From: Polaromonas sp.
GTDB taxonomy: Bacteria > Pseudomonadota > Gammaproteobacteria > Burkholderiales > Burkholderiaceae_C
Length of the DNA stretch: 47,940 bases
Assembly: GCA_021731285.1 (NCBI GenBank)
Contig: JAKFXR010000030.1
Coordinates: 1-47,940 of the forward strand
Direction of reading: 5' to 3'
How positions within the stretch are numbered: position 1 is the stretch's first letter; each line of letters opens with the position of its first letter. A model generated the notes under the pieces. It did not search any database. It had not been told where the DNA came from and saw nothing but the letters and a program-made list of their open reading frames with translations. Shown here one piece after another: positions 8,107-15,964 of the stretch. The translations under genes and the position numbers were made by a program.

Positions 8107-8748
8107 TCAACCTTCAAAGTCAGGGCAGGCTGAAGGCTGGGCTTTCTGAAAAGCCTCGTGCGCCATGCAGGCTTCAAACGCTGCCATGGTGCGGCTGAGT
8201 CCGTCAAAGTTCACATCGAAGCGCTGGGCGTTGAAGATCTGTGGCACCAGGCAGCAATCTGCCAGTGTCGGCGTGCTGCCGTAGCAGTAGGTAGCCGCCG
8301 GAAGCTGGGCCAATTGGCGCTCAAACGCCTCCAGGCCTTCACGGCACCAGTGCCGGTACCAGGCGTTTTTGGCCTCGTCGTCGCACTTGAGCTCGCGCAC
8401 CAGGTACTTGAGCACACGCAGGTTGTTGAGGGGGTGAATCTCGCAGGCAATCGACTGGGCCAGGGCGCGCACCCTGGCGCGGCCCAACGCATCGGCCGGC
8501 AACAGGGGCGGCGCGGGATGGGTCTCATCCAGGTACTCGATGATGGCCATGGACTGCGACAGGTGCTCGCCCTCCTCCGTCTCCAGCAAGGGCACCAGGC
8601 GGTCGGCCGAAAGGGCAGCGTAGTCACCCGTCTTGTGGTCGCCCTTGACCAGATGCACCGGGATGTAGTCGTAAGTCAGGCCCTTGAGCTGCAGCGCAAT
8701 GCGCACCCGAAACGACGCCGAAGAACGAAAGTAGTTGTAAAGCTTCAT
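8107..8748 (-). CDS. maiA: Maleylacetoacetate/maleylpyruvate isomerase (zeta-class glutathione transferase)
   Basis: A 213-residue zeta-class glutathione transferase. The N-terminal thioredoxin-like half begins MKLYNYFRSSASFRVRIALQLKG, carrying the SSxSxRVRIAL signature with the catalytic Ser; the glutathione-binding LVPLLE and QSMAIIEYLDE follow, then an all-helical C-terminal half with LADCCLVPQIFNAQRF. Such enzymes isomerise maleylacetoacetate or maleylpyruvate using glutathione. The start is the ATG at 8748, which fits the family N-terminus. It lies 2 bases upstream of pgeF, so the pair is probably co-transcribed. Since a gentisate dioxygenase and a fumarylpyruvate-hydrolase-type gene lie 10 kb away, it could supply the missing isomerisation step; that link is inferred. 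Confidence 0.9.
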   Translation of the reverse strand: MKLYNYFRSSASFRVRIALQLKGLTYDYIPVHLVKGDHKTGDYAALSADRLVPLLETEEGEHLSQSMAIIEYLDETHPAPPLLPADALGRARVRALAQSIACEIHPLNNLRVLKYLVRELKCDDEAKNAWYRHWCREGLEAFERQLAQLPAATYCYGSTPTLADCCLVPQIFNAQRFDVNFDGLSRTMAAFEACMAHEAFQKAQPSACPDFEG

Positions 8749-8845
8749 GCGTGAAAGCATAAACGATGGCCTCGACGGTCGCGTGCATCGCGGGGATGCT
8801 TGAAATCAAGCCGGGGCCGCGGAACCGGCTTTGCCGGGCTGCAGG

Positions 8846-8900
8846 CGCAGCGGCCCCCTCGGGGGGCAGGAAGCTACGCGAAGCGAGCGACCGTGGGGGC
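8846..8900. repeat. GC-rich imperfect palindrome upstream of the MDR gene
   Basis: GCAGCGGCCCCCTCGGGGGG followed by an AAGCTACGCGAAGCGAGCGA stretch and GTGGGGGC makes an extended dyad. It is similar to an intergenic repeat I recall from Comamonadaceae genomes, but no second copy occurs in this window. It lies in the 224-base divergent gap between maiA and the oxidoreductase gene. Confidence 0.4.
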
Positions 8901-8972
8901 ACGCAATCGCGTGCGCGACTGACTGCGGGGTGGAGGCTCGCTACCATGCCTGCATACCCCAAGGAGACCCTC

Positions 8973-10007
8973 ATGAGCGCCATCACCACCCTCACCAACC
9001 ACCAGGTCCGCCTGGCGGCCCGCCCTGTCGGCAGCCCCACACGCGAGAACTGGTCATTCACCACCGAACCGGTGGCCGAGCCCGGCCCGGGCGGCGTGCT
9101 GGTCAAAACCCTCTACCTCTCTTTGGACCCGGCCATGCGCGGCTGGATGAACGAGGGCAAAAGCTACATCCCACCGGTTGAAATTGGCGCAGTCATGCGC
9201 GCCGGCGGTGTCGGCAAGGTCATTGCCTCACAAAACCCCGCCTTTGCCGTGGGCGATTACGTCAACGCCGGGCTGGACGTACAGGAGTACTGCCTGATCC
9301 CCGAGGCGCAGATCAAGCGCAGCGGCATGTTCAAGATCGATCCGCGCATGGGGCTGACCTCCTGGCTTAACGTGCTGGGCATGCCGGGCATGACCGGCTA
9401 CTTCGGCCTGCTCGATGTCGGTCAGCCCAAGGCGGGCGAAACCGTGGTGGTGTCGGGCGCGGCCGGCGCGGTGGGCCAGACCGTGGGTCAGATCGCCAAA
9501 CTCAAAGGCTGCCGCGTGGTCGGCATTGCCGGCGGCAAAGCCAAGTGCGACTGGGTGGTCAACGAGCTGGGCTTTGACGCCTGCATCGACTACAAGGCCG
9601 GCGATGTGAAAGCCGGTCTCAAGGAGCACTGCCCCAAGGGTGTGGACATCTACTTTGACAACGTGGGCGGCGAGATTCTCGACACCGTGCTGACCCGCAT
9701 CACCCGCGGTGCCCGCATCATCATTTGCGGCGCCATCAGCCAGTACAACAACACCACACCAGTCAAGGGCCCGGCCAACTACCTGTCGCTGCTGGTCAAC
9801 CGGGCGCGCATGGAGGGCATCGTGGTGTTCGACTACGCCGACCGCTACCCGCAAGCCATCGCCGAGATGGCCGGGTACCTGAAAGACGGCAAGATGAAAA
9901 GCAAGGAAGATGTGGTTGTGGGCCTGGAGACTTTCCCGGAAACACTGCTCAAGCTTTTTAACGGTGAAAACTTCGGCAAGCTGGTATTGCAGGTGGCCAA
10001 AGACTAG
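8973..10007 (+). CDS. NADP-dependent MDR oxidoreductase (CurA/YncB-like)
   Basis: A 344-residue zinc-independent medium-chain dehydrogenase/reductase of the leukotriene B4 dehydrogenase/CurA type, expected to reduce alpha,beta-unsaturated ketones or aldehydes with NADPH. The N-terminal part has VLVKTLYLSLDPAMRGWM, the middle the Rossmann motif VVSGAAGAVGQTVGQIAKLKG, and IYFDNVGGEILD follows. The start ATG at 8973 has a textbook AAGGAG seven bases upstream, which settles it against in-frame upstream ATGs. It stands alone, diverging from maiA and converging on the Lcl-domain gene, with 21 bases between the two stop codons. Confidence 0.93.
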   Translation: MSAITTLTNHQVRLAARPVGSPTRENWSFTTEPVAEPGPGGVLVKTLYLSLDPAMRGWMNEGKSYIPPVEIGAVMRAGGVGKVIASQNPAFAVGDYVNAGLDVQEYCLIPEAQIKRSGMFKIDPRMGLTSWLNVLGMPGMTGYFGLLDVGQPKAGETVVVSGAAGAVGQTVGQIAKLKGCRVVGIAGGKAKCDWVVNELGFDACIDYKAGDVKAGLKEHCPKGVDIYFDNVGGEILDTVLTRITRGARIIICGAISQYNNTTPVKGPANYLSLLVNRARMEGIVVFDYADRYPQAIAEMAGYLKDGKMKSKEDVVVGLETFPETLLKLFNGENFGKLVLQVAKD

Positions 10008-10028
10008 CCACTGTTCATCCCGCGCGAT

Positions 10029-10520
10029 TTACTTCGCATCGCGAACCAGGCGCACGGCACCGGGCGAGTTACGGGCGCCCTCCCCGGCGCTGCCCTCGGC
10101 AAACCCCACGTACATGAAGTAACCGGGCCCGACGCTGCTGGAAGTCCAGAAGCGGGCCACCGGCGTTGCGGGAAAAGCCGCCGGGTCGATGGTGGCCTTG
10201 CCCTCGTCTGCTTCGCGCACATTGACGATGCTGGACAGCTCTTTCATGGTGGGAAGGCGCCATGGCGCGCCTTCTGCGGTGGCGGTGTTTTTTGCCCGCG
10301 CCGCAGCTTCGGCCTGATTGGAAAAAAATGCTTTTCCGGTGCAAGTGCGCGCCTTCCAGCTCATGCCTTCGACGCAGCGCCGCCAGACCAGCCCGGTTTT
10401 GCTGTCGACAACCTCCTGCCCGTCGGCAGAGAGAGTAAAGCGTTGCTGGGCATGGCCCTCGCCGACCCCCAGGGACAAGGACAAAACCAGAACAGGCAGT
10501 GACAGGATCAACAGCTTCAT
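10029..10520 (-). CDS. Secreted Lcl (DUF1566) domain protein
   Basis: A 163-residue protein with a clear signal peptide (MKLLILSLPVLVLSLSLGVGEGHA, cleavage after about residue 24), then a Lcl C-terminal/DUF1566-type domain: VVDSKTGLVWRRC, PWRLPTMKELSSIVN and FWTSSSV. Two Cys (in WRRC and RTCTGK) could form a disulphide. Such domains occur in exported proteins of many Proteobacteria, some binding glycans; the specific role here is unknown. GGAGG lies just before the start ATG. It is 110 bases downstream of azlD on the same strand, but nothing links it functionally to azlCD. Confidence 0.8.
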   Translation of the reverse strand: MKLLILSLPVLVLSLSLGVGEGHAQQRFTLSADGQEVVDSKTGLVWRRCVEGMSWKARTCTGKAFFSNQAEAAARAKNTATAEGAPWRLPTMKELSSIVNVREADEGKATIDPAAFPATPVARFWTSSSVGPGYFMYVGFAEGSAGEGARNSPGAVRLVRDAK

Positions 10521-10630
10521 GGCGGCCTCCGACAGATGAATAGCGGCTGGATATTTGGAATGCTAGACCCGTCTCCGCCCTCCCCATACTGGGTAATTAC
10601 CTAGCGAAGCAACAGGTCTGAGTGCCCCCC

Positions 10631-10936
10631 TCAGCCAAGGGCCCAGCGCGCCATGGCCACCGTCGCAGCCCCGGCCAGCGCGGCAGCCAGGTCATTACGC
10701 AGCAAGCGCATCACCACCCCCACGGCGCACAGCGCAAGAAGCTCCGGCAGTTTGCCGGCGGAAGCGGCGGGTGTGACGATGCCAATCATGACTGCGAGAG
10801 GGACCGCCTTGAGCGCAGCTTCCACACGCGGCGTGATGCGCACATAAGCCATCAGCAGATAGCCCGCCAGTCGGCAGGCGTAGGACGCGAGCGCCATACC
10901 CGCGAGTGCCAGCAGAAACCCGGTCTCAACGGCCAT
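10631..10936 (-). CDS. azlD: AzlD-family branched-chain amino acid exporter small subunit
   Basis: A 101-residue membrane protein with three or four hydrophobic segments and the AzlD signature region RLAGYLLMAYVRITPRVEAALKAVPLAV. It is the small partner of AzlC; the pair exports branched-chain or related amino acids. I take the ATG at 10936, which overlaps the end of azlC by 11 bases, as the start; the open frame upstream of it is antisense noise within azlC. Tight overlap indicates translational coupling. Confidence 0.9.
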   Translation of the reverse strand: MAVETGFLLALAGMALASYACRLAGYLLMAYVRITPRVEAALKAVPLAVMIGIVTPAASAGKLPELLALCAVGVVMRLLRNDLAAALAGAATVAMARWALG

Positions 10937-11618
10937 GGCGCCAGGCTCCCACCAAGCCGCCGGCCAGGCCGGCCCCCACGATGTACCAGCCACCCGGAAG
11001 CACCCGGTGCAATACCAGCGCCACAAGTGCGGCCGCAGCCGCTGGCCACAGGTCAGACTTGCCGCGCCACATGGCCATGCCAATGGCTGCGGCAAACGCT
11101 ACCAGCATGAAGTCCAGACCGAAAGCCGCCGGGTCGGGCACGCTGCGGGCCAGCAGGTGGCCAACGACCGTGCCCAGCACCCAGGGCGCAAACATGGCAA
11201 CGCCCGAGCCGAACACAAAACCGGCGTCGCGGTAACCCGCTTCGTATTCGCGCATGGACAGCGCCCAGTTGCCGTCACCCAGAAAAAACAGGCTGCCCCA
11301 GGCCTGCGTGCGGGTGGTGTGGCGCAGCCAGGGCTGGATGGCCGCGCCGTAAAGCACATAACGCGCGTTCATGACCAGAATCGTGGCGATCAATGGCAGC
11401 ACCAGACCCGAAGCCGTCCAGCCCTGTAGCGCTGCAAGCTGCGCGCTGCCTGAATAAACAAAGGCGCTCATCAGCGCAGACTGCAGCCAGGACAGACCAC
11501 GCTCGCTGGCCATCACACCAAACACCATGCCGTAGAGCAGCACCCCGGGCGCCAGCGGCTGGCCCACGATAAAACCACGGCGCACGCCGGCGGCGGTGAA
11601 GCTCACTCCCCCTGTCAA
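10926..11618 (-). CDS. azlC: AzlC-family branched-chain amino acid exporter large subunit
   Basis: A 230-residue membrane protein with the AzlC signature: GFIVGQPLAPGVLLYGMVFGV near the N-terminus, SAFVYSGSAQLAALQ, then MNARYVLYGAAIQPWL. About six to eight hydrophobic segments are visible. The most likely start is a TTG at 11618 whose TTGA overlaps the stop codon of the GntR gene, a typical coupling arrangement; a GTG four codons further is possible. It is the middle gene of gntR-azlC-azlD, so the exporter seems to be made with the regulator of the divergent catabolic cluster. Confidence 0.9.
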   Translation of the reverse strand: MTGGVSFTAAGVRRGFIVGQPLAPGVLLYGMVFGVMASERGLSWLQSALMSAFVYSGSAQLAALQGWTASGLVLPLIATILVMNARYVLYGAAIQPWLRHTTRTQAWGSLFFLGDGNWALSMREYEAGYRDAGFVFGSGVAMFAPWVLGTVVGHLLARSVPDPAAFGLDFMLVAFAAAIGMAMWRGKSDLWPAAAAALVALVLHRVLPGGWYIVGAGLAGGLVGAWRHGR

Positions 11619-12337
11619 CGCCCGACCACCAGCTTGATGGACGGCATGACACGCTCGGTCTCGCCGCGGCGCTCCAGCGCCATGCGCATGTTCATTTGCG
11701 CGACTTCGGTGTGCTCAATGGCCAGGGCCTGCGCACGTGCGCCCTCGCCCGCCTTCAGCGCTGCCACCAGCATGTGGTGCTGGCGGTGCGCATAGTGCAT
11801 CCAGTCGCGGTCCTGCTGCAGCGAGGACTGCATGGGCAGCATGGCCGAGGCCGCCGCAAACGGCAGCTTGTCGTTGAGGGCTACTGCGCGTTGCAGGGCG
11901 CGGTTGCCGCTGGCCTCCAGCAGCAGGGCATGAAAACGGTCGTTCATCGCCGCGTAGGCGGCATAACTCTCAAAGGTCAGCGGGTCGGCAGCCAGCGCGC
12001 GGTCGCCTTCGTCCAGGCAGGACTGCAGCTCACCCTGCATCTGCCGCGACAGGCCATGCTCGGCCACCAGCCGCGCGGCCATGCCTTCGAGGTGACCCCG
12101 CACAGATATCGCGTCGGCGACTTCTCGCGGGGTGAACTGCCGCACCAGAAATTTGCCGGTGTCGTTGGCCTCGACCAGCCCCTCTTGCGCCAGCGTGACC
12201 AGCGCAGCGCGCACCGGTGTACGCGATGCGCCCAGGCGCTCGGCCAGTTGCTGCTCGGCCAGATGCTGACCGGGTTCGAACTCGCCGCGCAGGATCAGGT
12301 CGCGGAGCTGGATCAACACTGTCTCTTGCAGGTTCAT
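11615..12337 (-). CDS. GntR-family transcriptional regulator (FCD type)
   Basis: A 240-residue regulator. Residues about 5-70 form a GntR winged helix (LRDLILRGEFEPGQHLAEQQ, then LGASRTPVRAALVTLAQEGLV), and residues about 85-215 are an all-helical FCD ligand-binding domain with FHALLLEASGN and the metal-ligand-like HRQHH near residue 187. The frame stays open far upstream, but that part is antisense to the oxygenase gene; the ATG at 12337 gives the normal MNLQETVLIQLRD start. It diverges from the Rieske oxygenase gene across 54 bases that hold a perfect palindrome, so it is the likely local regulator of the catabolic cluster. FCD regulators commonly respond to carboxylic acids. Confidence 0.92.
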   Translation of the reverse strand: MNLQETVLIQLRDLILRGEFEPGQHLAEQQLAERLGASRTPVRAALVTLAQEGLVEANDTGKFLVRQFTPREVADAISVRGHLEGMAARLVAEHGLSRQMQGELQSCLDEGDRALAADPLTFESYAAYAAMNDRFHALLLEASGNRALQRAVALNDKLPFAAASAMLPMQSSLQQDRDWMHYAHRQHHMLVAALKAGEGARAQALAIEHTEVAQMNMRMALERRGETERVMPSIKLVVGR

Positions 12338-12365
12338 GACGCAGACTGTACACTGAATTTTCAAT

Positions 12366-12377
12366 ACGGTATACCGT
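12366..12377. promoter_or_regulatory. Palindromic operator candidate for the GntR regulator
   Basis: ACGGTATACCGT is a perfect 12-base palindrome in the 54-base divergent gap between gntR and the oxygenase gene. A second, looser GTAC/GTATAC-rich stretch (TGTACACTGAATTTTCAATAC) adjoins it at 12349-12367. GntR/FCD operators are short palindromes of this size. It lies 14 bases before the oxygenase ATG, so occupancy could block transcription of that gene and of gntR-azlCD. Confidence 0.6.
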
Positions 12378-12391
12378 TTACAAGGCCAGTC

Positions 12392-13774
12392 ATGAATGCA
12401 GATCAAAACGCGTTGCTCACCCGCAGTGGCCCGGGCACCGCTTGCGGTGCGCTGCTGCGCAGCTACTGGCAGCCGGCCGCACTGGTCGACGAGTTCAACC
12501 CCGCTCTGGACCCCCGCATGGCCCAGCGACCGGTCAAGGCCGTAAGGCTGCTGGGGCAGGATCTGGTGCTTTTTCGCGATGCGACAGGCGCCTGGGGCCT
12601 GCTGGACCGCGACTGCCCGCACCGCGGCGCCGACCTGTCCTTTGGCCGCGCGGAGGGTGACGGACTGCGTTGCCCCTTTCATGGCTGGAAATTCGACGTC
12701 CATGGCCAGTGCCTGCAAACACCGGCCGAGCCCGCCGGCAGCAAGCTGTGCGAGCGGGTGCGCCAGCGCAGCTACCCCGTGCTTGAAAAAGCCGGTGTGC
12801 TTTTTGCCTGGCTGGGGCCTGAAGGCTCCACCCCGCCGCCCCTGCCCGCCTTCGATTGTTTTGCCGCCCCTGCCACGCACAGCTTTGCCTTCAAGGGCCT
12901 GTGGAACGCCAACTGGCTGCAGGCTTTTGAGGTGGGCATCGACCCGGTCCACCCGTCATTTTTGCACCGCTTTTTGCAGGACGAGCCACTCGAAGGCATT
13001 GGCGACAACGCGGCGGGCAAGCAGTTTCGCAGCGCCAGCGCGGGCGCGATCGACGGCGAGCAATGGCCGATGACACGCATCATGCGGGAGTTTGCGCAGC
13101 CGGACATCAGCTTTGAGACCAGGCCCTGGGGCATGCAACTCACCACGCTGCGGCCCATGACTGAAGAACTTACCCATGTGCGTGTGACGCAGGCCATCTT
13201 CCCGGCCACCTTTGTGATCCCGCTGTCCGAGACCATGACCATCACCCAGATGCATGTGCCGGTGGATGACACGCACACCTACTGGTATTCATTTTTCACG
13301 AGCTTTGCGGGCCCGCTCGACAAGGAAGCCATGCGCGCGCAGCGCCAGCAGTTCATCTCGCTACCGGACTACATCCCCAAAGCCGGGCGCCACAACCAGT
13401 GGGGCTTCAACCCCGAAGAGCAGCGCACACAAACCTACCTGGGCATGGGCGAGGAAGACATCAATGTGCACGATCAGTGGGCGGTGGAAAGCATGGGAGC
13501 GATCCAGGACCGCACACGTGAGCATCTGGGGACCAGCGACAAGGTGATCATGGCCAACCGCCGCGTGCTGCTCAAGGCCATCGCCACCGTGCAGGACGGC
13601 GGCGTGGCGCCCGGCATTGCCGACGCGGCACAAACGGCAAGCATGACCGGGCCTGACACCGTCGATGGCATTGCGCCTGCAGGGCAATGGCCGGCGTGGT
13701 GGCAGGCGCAGGCGCGGGCCAAACGCGAGGGCGCGCCGTGGGCCTGCCGCGACCTGCTGGCGGCTGACGCATGA
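12392..13774 (+). CDS. Rieske non-heme iron aromatic-ring oxygenase, alpha subunit
   Basis: A 460-residue oxygenase of the phthalate-4,5-dioxygenase-like subgroup. The Rieske [2Fe-2S] ligands are Cys75-x-His77 in DCPHRGA and Cys94-x2-His97 in RCPFHGWKF. The mononuclear iron site is seen in ANWLQAFEVGIDPVHPSFLH, with Asp184, His187 and His192 as the D-x2-H-x4-H set. The C-terminal part fits the RHO alpha catalytic domain. Such enzymes hydroxylate aromatic rings or remove methyl groups with O2 and electrons from a ferredoxin or reductase. The ATG at 12392 gives the typical N-terminus (LLTRSGPGTACGALLRSYW); the upstream open frame is antisense to gntR. Its stop overlaps the next ATG (ATGA). No reductase gene is adjacent. 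Confidence 0.93.
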   Translation: MNADQNALLTRSGPGTACGALLRSYWQPAALVDEFNPALDPRMAQRPVKAVRLLGQDLVLFRDATGAWGLLDRDCPHRGADLSFGRAEGDGLRCPFHGWKFDVHGQCLQTPAEPAGSKLCERVRQRSYPVLEKAGVLFAWLGPEGSTPPPLPAFDCFAAPATHSFAFKGLWNANWLQAFEVGIDPVHPSFLHRFLQDEPLEGIGDNAAGKQFRSASAGAIDGEQWPMTRIMREFAQPDISFETRPWGMQLTTLRPMTEELTHVRVTQAIFPATFVIPLSETMTITQMHVPVDDTHTYWYSFFTSFAGPLDKEAMRAQRQQFISLPDYIPKAGRHNQWGFNPEEQRTQTYLGMGEEDINVHDQWAVESMGAIQDRTREHLGTSDKVIMANRRVLLKAIATVQDGGVAPGIADAAQTASMTGPDTVDGIAPAGQWPAWWQAQARAKREGAPWACRDLLAADA

Positions 13775-15255
13775 GCTGCTTTGCTGCGCAATGCGGCATT
13801 CACGATGAAACGCGTCAATCGGCTCTGGACCGCACGGCCCAACTGATAGACGCCAGCGGCGTCGAGTTGGTACGTTTTGCTTGGTGCGACCTGCACGGCA
13901 ACCTGCGCGGAAAAACGCTGGTGGCCAGCGCGGCCGCTGCCGCCATGCGCGACGGCGTGGGCATGGTCAGCACCCTGCTGCTCAAGGACAGTTCGGACCG
14001 CACCGCCTACAAGGTGTTTGAGGCGGGCGGCACGGCGGCACTTCCCGGATTTGAATTCGCGGGCAATCTCTTGCTGCTGGCCGACCCGGCGAGCTTTCGG
14101 CAACTGCCCTGGGCACCGGCCACCGCCTGGCTGCAGTGCCAACCCTGGATGCAGGACGCCAGCCCGGTGGCACTGGACACGCGCCGCATCCTGCAGCGCG
14201 CGCTGGCGCAGCTTGCCGAAGCGGGCTACGGCATGAAGTGCGGCCTGGAAATCGAGTTTCATATCTACCGCATCACCGGTGACGGTGCGCACGATCAGCT
14301 CGATCCCGACAAAGCTTCCTGGCCCGGCCTGCCACCCGGGGTCGCGCTGATCCACCCCGGCTACAGCCTGCTGTCGGAGAACTGGGCCGACATGGCCGAC
14401 GAGCCGCTGCGCATCGTGCAGCGCACTGCGCAGGCGCTGGGCCTTCCCCTGCTGTCCCTGGAAATTGAACTCGGCCCCAGCCAGGTCGAGGCCGTGTTCG
14501 AGGCCACCGACGCCCTGCTTGCTGCCGACAACATGGTGCTGTTTCGCAGCGCGGTCAAGCAGGCGCTGCGCCGCGCCGGCTACCACGCCACCTTCATGTG
14601 CCGCCCGCCGTTTCCCGACATCATGTCCAGCGGCTGGCACCTGCACCAGTCGCTGGTGGACCTGTCCACCGGGGCCAACCTGTTCCAGCGCGAGACGCCG
14701 GCGCCAGGCACACAGGCGAGCGATGCGCAGCACACCCTCTCCGCGCTCGGCGAGCACTACCTGGCGGGCCTGCTGGCGCACGCCCAGGGCACGGCGGTGT
14801 TGTGCACGCCGACCATCAACGGTTTTGGCCGTTTTCGGCCCAACGCGCTGGCGCCCCAGTCGGTGCTGTGGGGCCGCGACAACCGCGGCGCCATGCTGCG
14901 TGTGCTGGGCCAATGCGGCGACAGCGCCACCCGCATTGAAAACCGGCTGGGTGAACCGGCAGCCAATCCCTACCTGTACATGGCCTCGCAAATACACGCC
15001 GGGCTGGACGGCATACGCCGCCAGCTCAAGGCGCCACCGGCCACCGACGCGCCGTATGGCCAGGCCAGTGAGAAAATTCCCACCCAGCTGGGGGATGCCC
15101 TGCGGGCGCTGCAAGCCGACACGGTGCTGACGCAGGCTTTTGGCAAAGACTTCATCGACTACTTCCAGCGCATCAAGCAGTCCGAGCTGGACCGCCATGA
15201 ACAGGCCGCCGACAAGGACGACTGGCAGCGCCGCGAATACTTCAGCCGGATTTGA
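13771..15255 (+). CDS. Glutamine-synthetase-like ligase (gamma-glutamyl-amide forming type)
   Basis: A 494-residue glutamine synthetase family protein. The N-terminal beta-Grasp part contains VRFAWCDLHGNLRGKTL, and the catalytic part GLEIEFHIY (metal-binding glutamates), MSSGWHLHQSLVD (the GSGMHxHxS equivalent), NGFGRFRPN and NPYLYMASQIHAGLDGI. It is clearly not the housekeeping GlnA. Paralogues of this kind ligate glutamate to amines, for example in aniline (gamma-glutamylanilide synthase) or polyamine catabolism. Position between a Rieske oxygenase (4-base ATGA overlap) and a ferredoxin suggests that it acts on the same aromatic substrate. Whether it glutamylates an amine or a carboxylate is not shown by the sequence. 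Confidence 0.88.
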   Translation: MSCFAAQCGIHDETRQSALDRTAQLIDASGVELVRFAWCDLHGNLRGKTLVASAAAAAMRDGVGMVSTLLLKDSSDRTAYKVFEAGGTAALPGFEFAGNLLLLADPASFRQLPWAPATAWLQCQPWMQDASPVALDTRRILQRALAQLAEAGYGMKCGLEIEFHIYRITGDGAHDQLDPDKASWPGLPPGVALIHPGYSLLSENWADMADEPLRIVQRTAQALGLPLLSLEIELGPSQVEAVFEATDALLAADNMVLFRSAVKQALRRAGYHATFMCRPPFPDIMSSGWHLHQSLVDLSTGANLFQRETPAPGTQASDAQHTLSALGEHYLAGLLAHAQGTAVLCTPTINGFGRFRPNALAPQSVLWGRDNRGAMLRVLGQCGDSATRIENRLGEPAANPYLYMASQIHAGLDGIRRQLKAPPATDAPYGQASEKIPTQLGDALRALQADTVLTQAFGKDFIDYFQRIKQSELDRHEQAADKDDWQRREYFSRI

Positions 15256-15260
15256 TTCTC

Positions 15261-15584
15261 ATGATCACTATTACTTTCATAGCAGAAGATGGCCAGCAGC
15301 AAAGGGCCAAAGGCCAAATTGGCAAGACACTGATGGAGGCGGCGGTGGCCGCCGGTGTGGACGGCATTGCTGCCGACTGCGGCGGCTTGATGACTTGCGC
15401 CACCTGTCACGTGCTTGTGCATGAGCCCTTTGCCGGCCAGCTGCCGGCTGCCGGCGGCGAAGAGCAGGCCATGCTGGCGTTTACCGCCGTGCCGCGCACT
15501 GCGGGCAGCCGGCTGAGTTGCCAGATTCAACTAACGGCAGCCCTGGACGGACTCACCGTGGGCCTGCCCGCCAGCCAGTACTGA
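15261..15584 (+). CDS. [2Fe-2S] ferredoxin, adrenodoxin/putidaredoxin type
   Basis: A 107-residue ferredoxin with cluster ligands Cys40, Cys46, Cys49 (DCGGLMTCATCH, the C-x5-C-x2-C pattern) and Cys87 (RLSCQI). The C-x5-C-x2-C spacing and the acidic GGEEQAML segment are typical of adrenodoxin-like ferredoxins that serve oxygenases. I take the ATG at 15261 as the start, five bases after the stop of the upstream gene; a TTG at 15252 would overlap that stop. Its place two genes after the Rieske oxygenase makes it the likely electron donor. No ferredoxin reductase is seen in the window. Confidence 0.93.
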   Translation: MITITFIAEDGQQQRAKGQIGKTLMEAAVAAGVDGIAADCGGLMTCATCHVLVHEPFAGQLPAAGGEEQAMLAFTAVPRTAGSRLSCQIQLTAALDGLTVGLPASQY

Positions 15585-15630
15585 GCAGCGCGTACAGTAA
15601 GCGTATTGCACCCCCTCAGGAAAGACACAG

Positions 15631-15933
15631 ATGATTCTCGAACTCGCTGACATCCGCATCCAGCCAGGCCAGCAGGCCGCTTTTGACGAAGCCATACAGC
15701 GCGGACTGACCACCGTGATCGCCAGGGCCAAAGGCTTTCAGGGCTTCAAGGTCAACAAGGGCGTGGAAAGTCCGGAGCGCTACATCCTGCAGATTTTCTG
15801 GGACACGCTGGAAGACCACACGGTGGGGTTTCGGGAGTCACCGGCGTTTGCCCAGTGGCGCGCGATTGTCGGGCCGTTTTTTGCGGGTCCACCGGTGGTG
15901 GAGCACTTCACACTGCTGACCAAGTCGGTCTGA
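15631..15933 (+). CDS. ABM-fold small protein (antibiotic biosynthesis monooxygenase family)
   Basis: A 100-residue ferredoxin-like alpha/beta-barrel protein of the ABM family: ILELADIRIQPGQQAAFDEAI at the start, AKGFQGFKVNKGVESPERYIL in the middle, and WDTLEDHTVGFRESPAFAQWR near the end. AGGAAAGACACAG lies before the ATG. Family members include monooxygenases and heme- or quinol-handling proteins, but many are uncharacterised and no specific activity can be read here. It is probably the last gene of the oxygenase-ligase-ferredoxin transcript, 46 bases after the ferredoxin and followed by a GC-rich hairpin. It converges with the broken marR. Confidence 0.82.
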   Translation: MILELADIRIQPGQQAAFDEAIQRGLTTVIARAKGFQGFKVNKGVESPERYILQIFWDTLEDHTVGFRESPAFAQWRAIVGPFFAGPPVVEHFTLLTKSV

Positions 15934-15939
15934 CATCCC

Positions 15940-15959
15940 GGGCCGCAGCGGCGCGGCCC
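15940..15959 (+). terminator. GC-rich hairpin between the ABM gene and marR
   Basis: A perfect 7-bp stem GGGCCGC/GCGGCCC with a six-base loop follows the ABM stop codon by six bases. Only a weak T-run follows (TGACTTTATT), so it may be a weak terminator or a bidirectional barrier between convergent genes. Confidence 0.45.
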
Positions 15960-15964
15960 TGACT

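Noticed and set aside
8838..8972. CRISPR-like or tandem repeat array
   Set aside because: Only a single GC-rich palindrome is present; no regularly spaced repeats occur here or elsewhere in the window.
11696..12391. N-terminal extension of the oxygenase frame over gntR
   Set aside because: Antisense to the GntR gene; the product starting at 12392 already has a complete oxygenase N-terminus.
12338..12952. N-terminal extension of the GntR frame into the oxygenase gene
   Set aside because: It is antisense to the Rieske domain; the ATG at 12337 gives the family N-terminus.
13474..15198. A 574-codon minus-strand open frame opposite the GS-like gene
   Set aside because: The plus-strand frame has clear GS motifs and overlapping neighbours; the minus frame has none.
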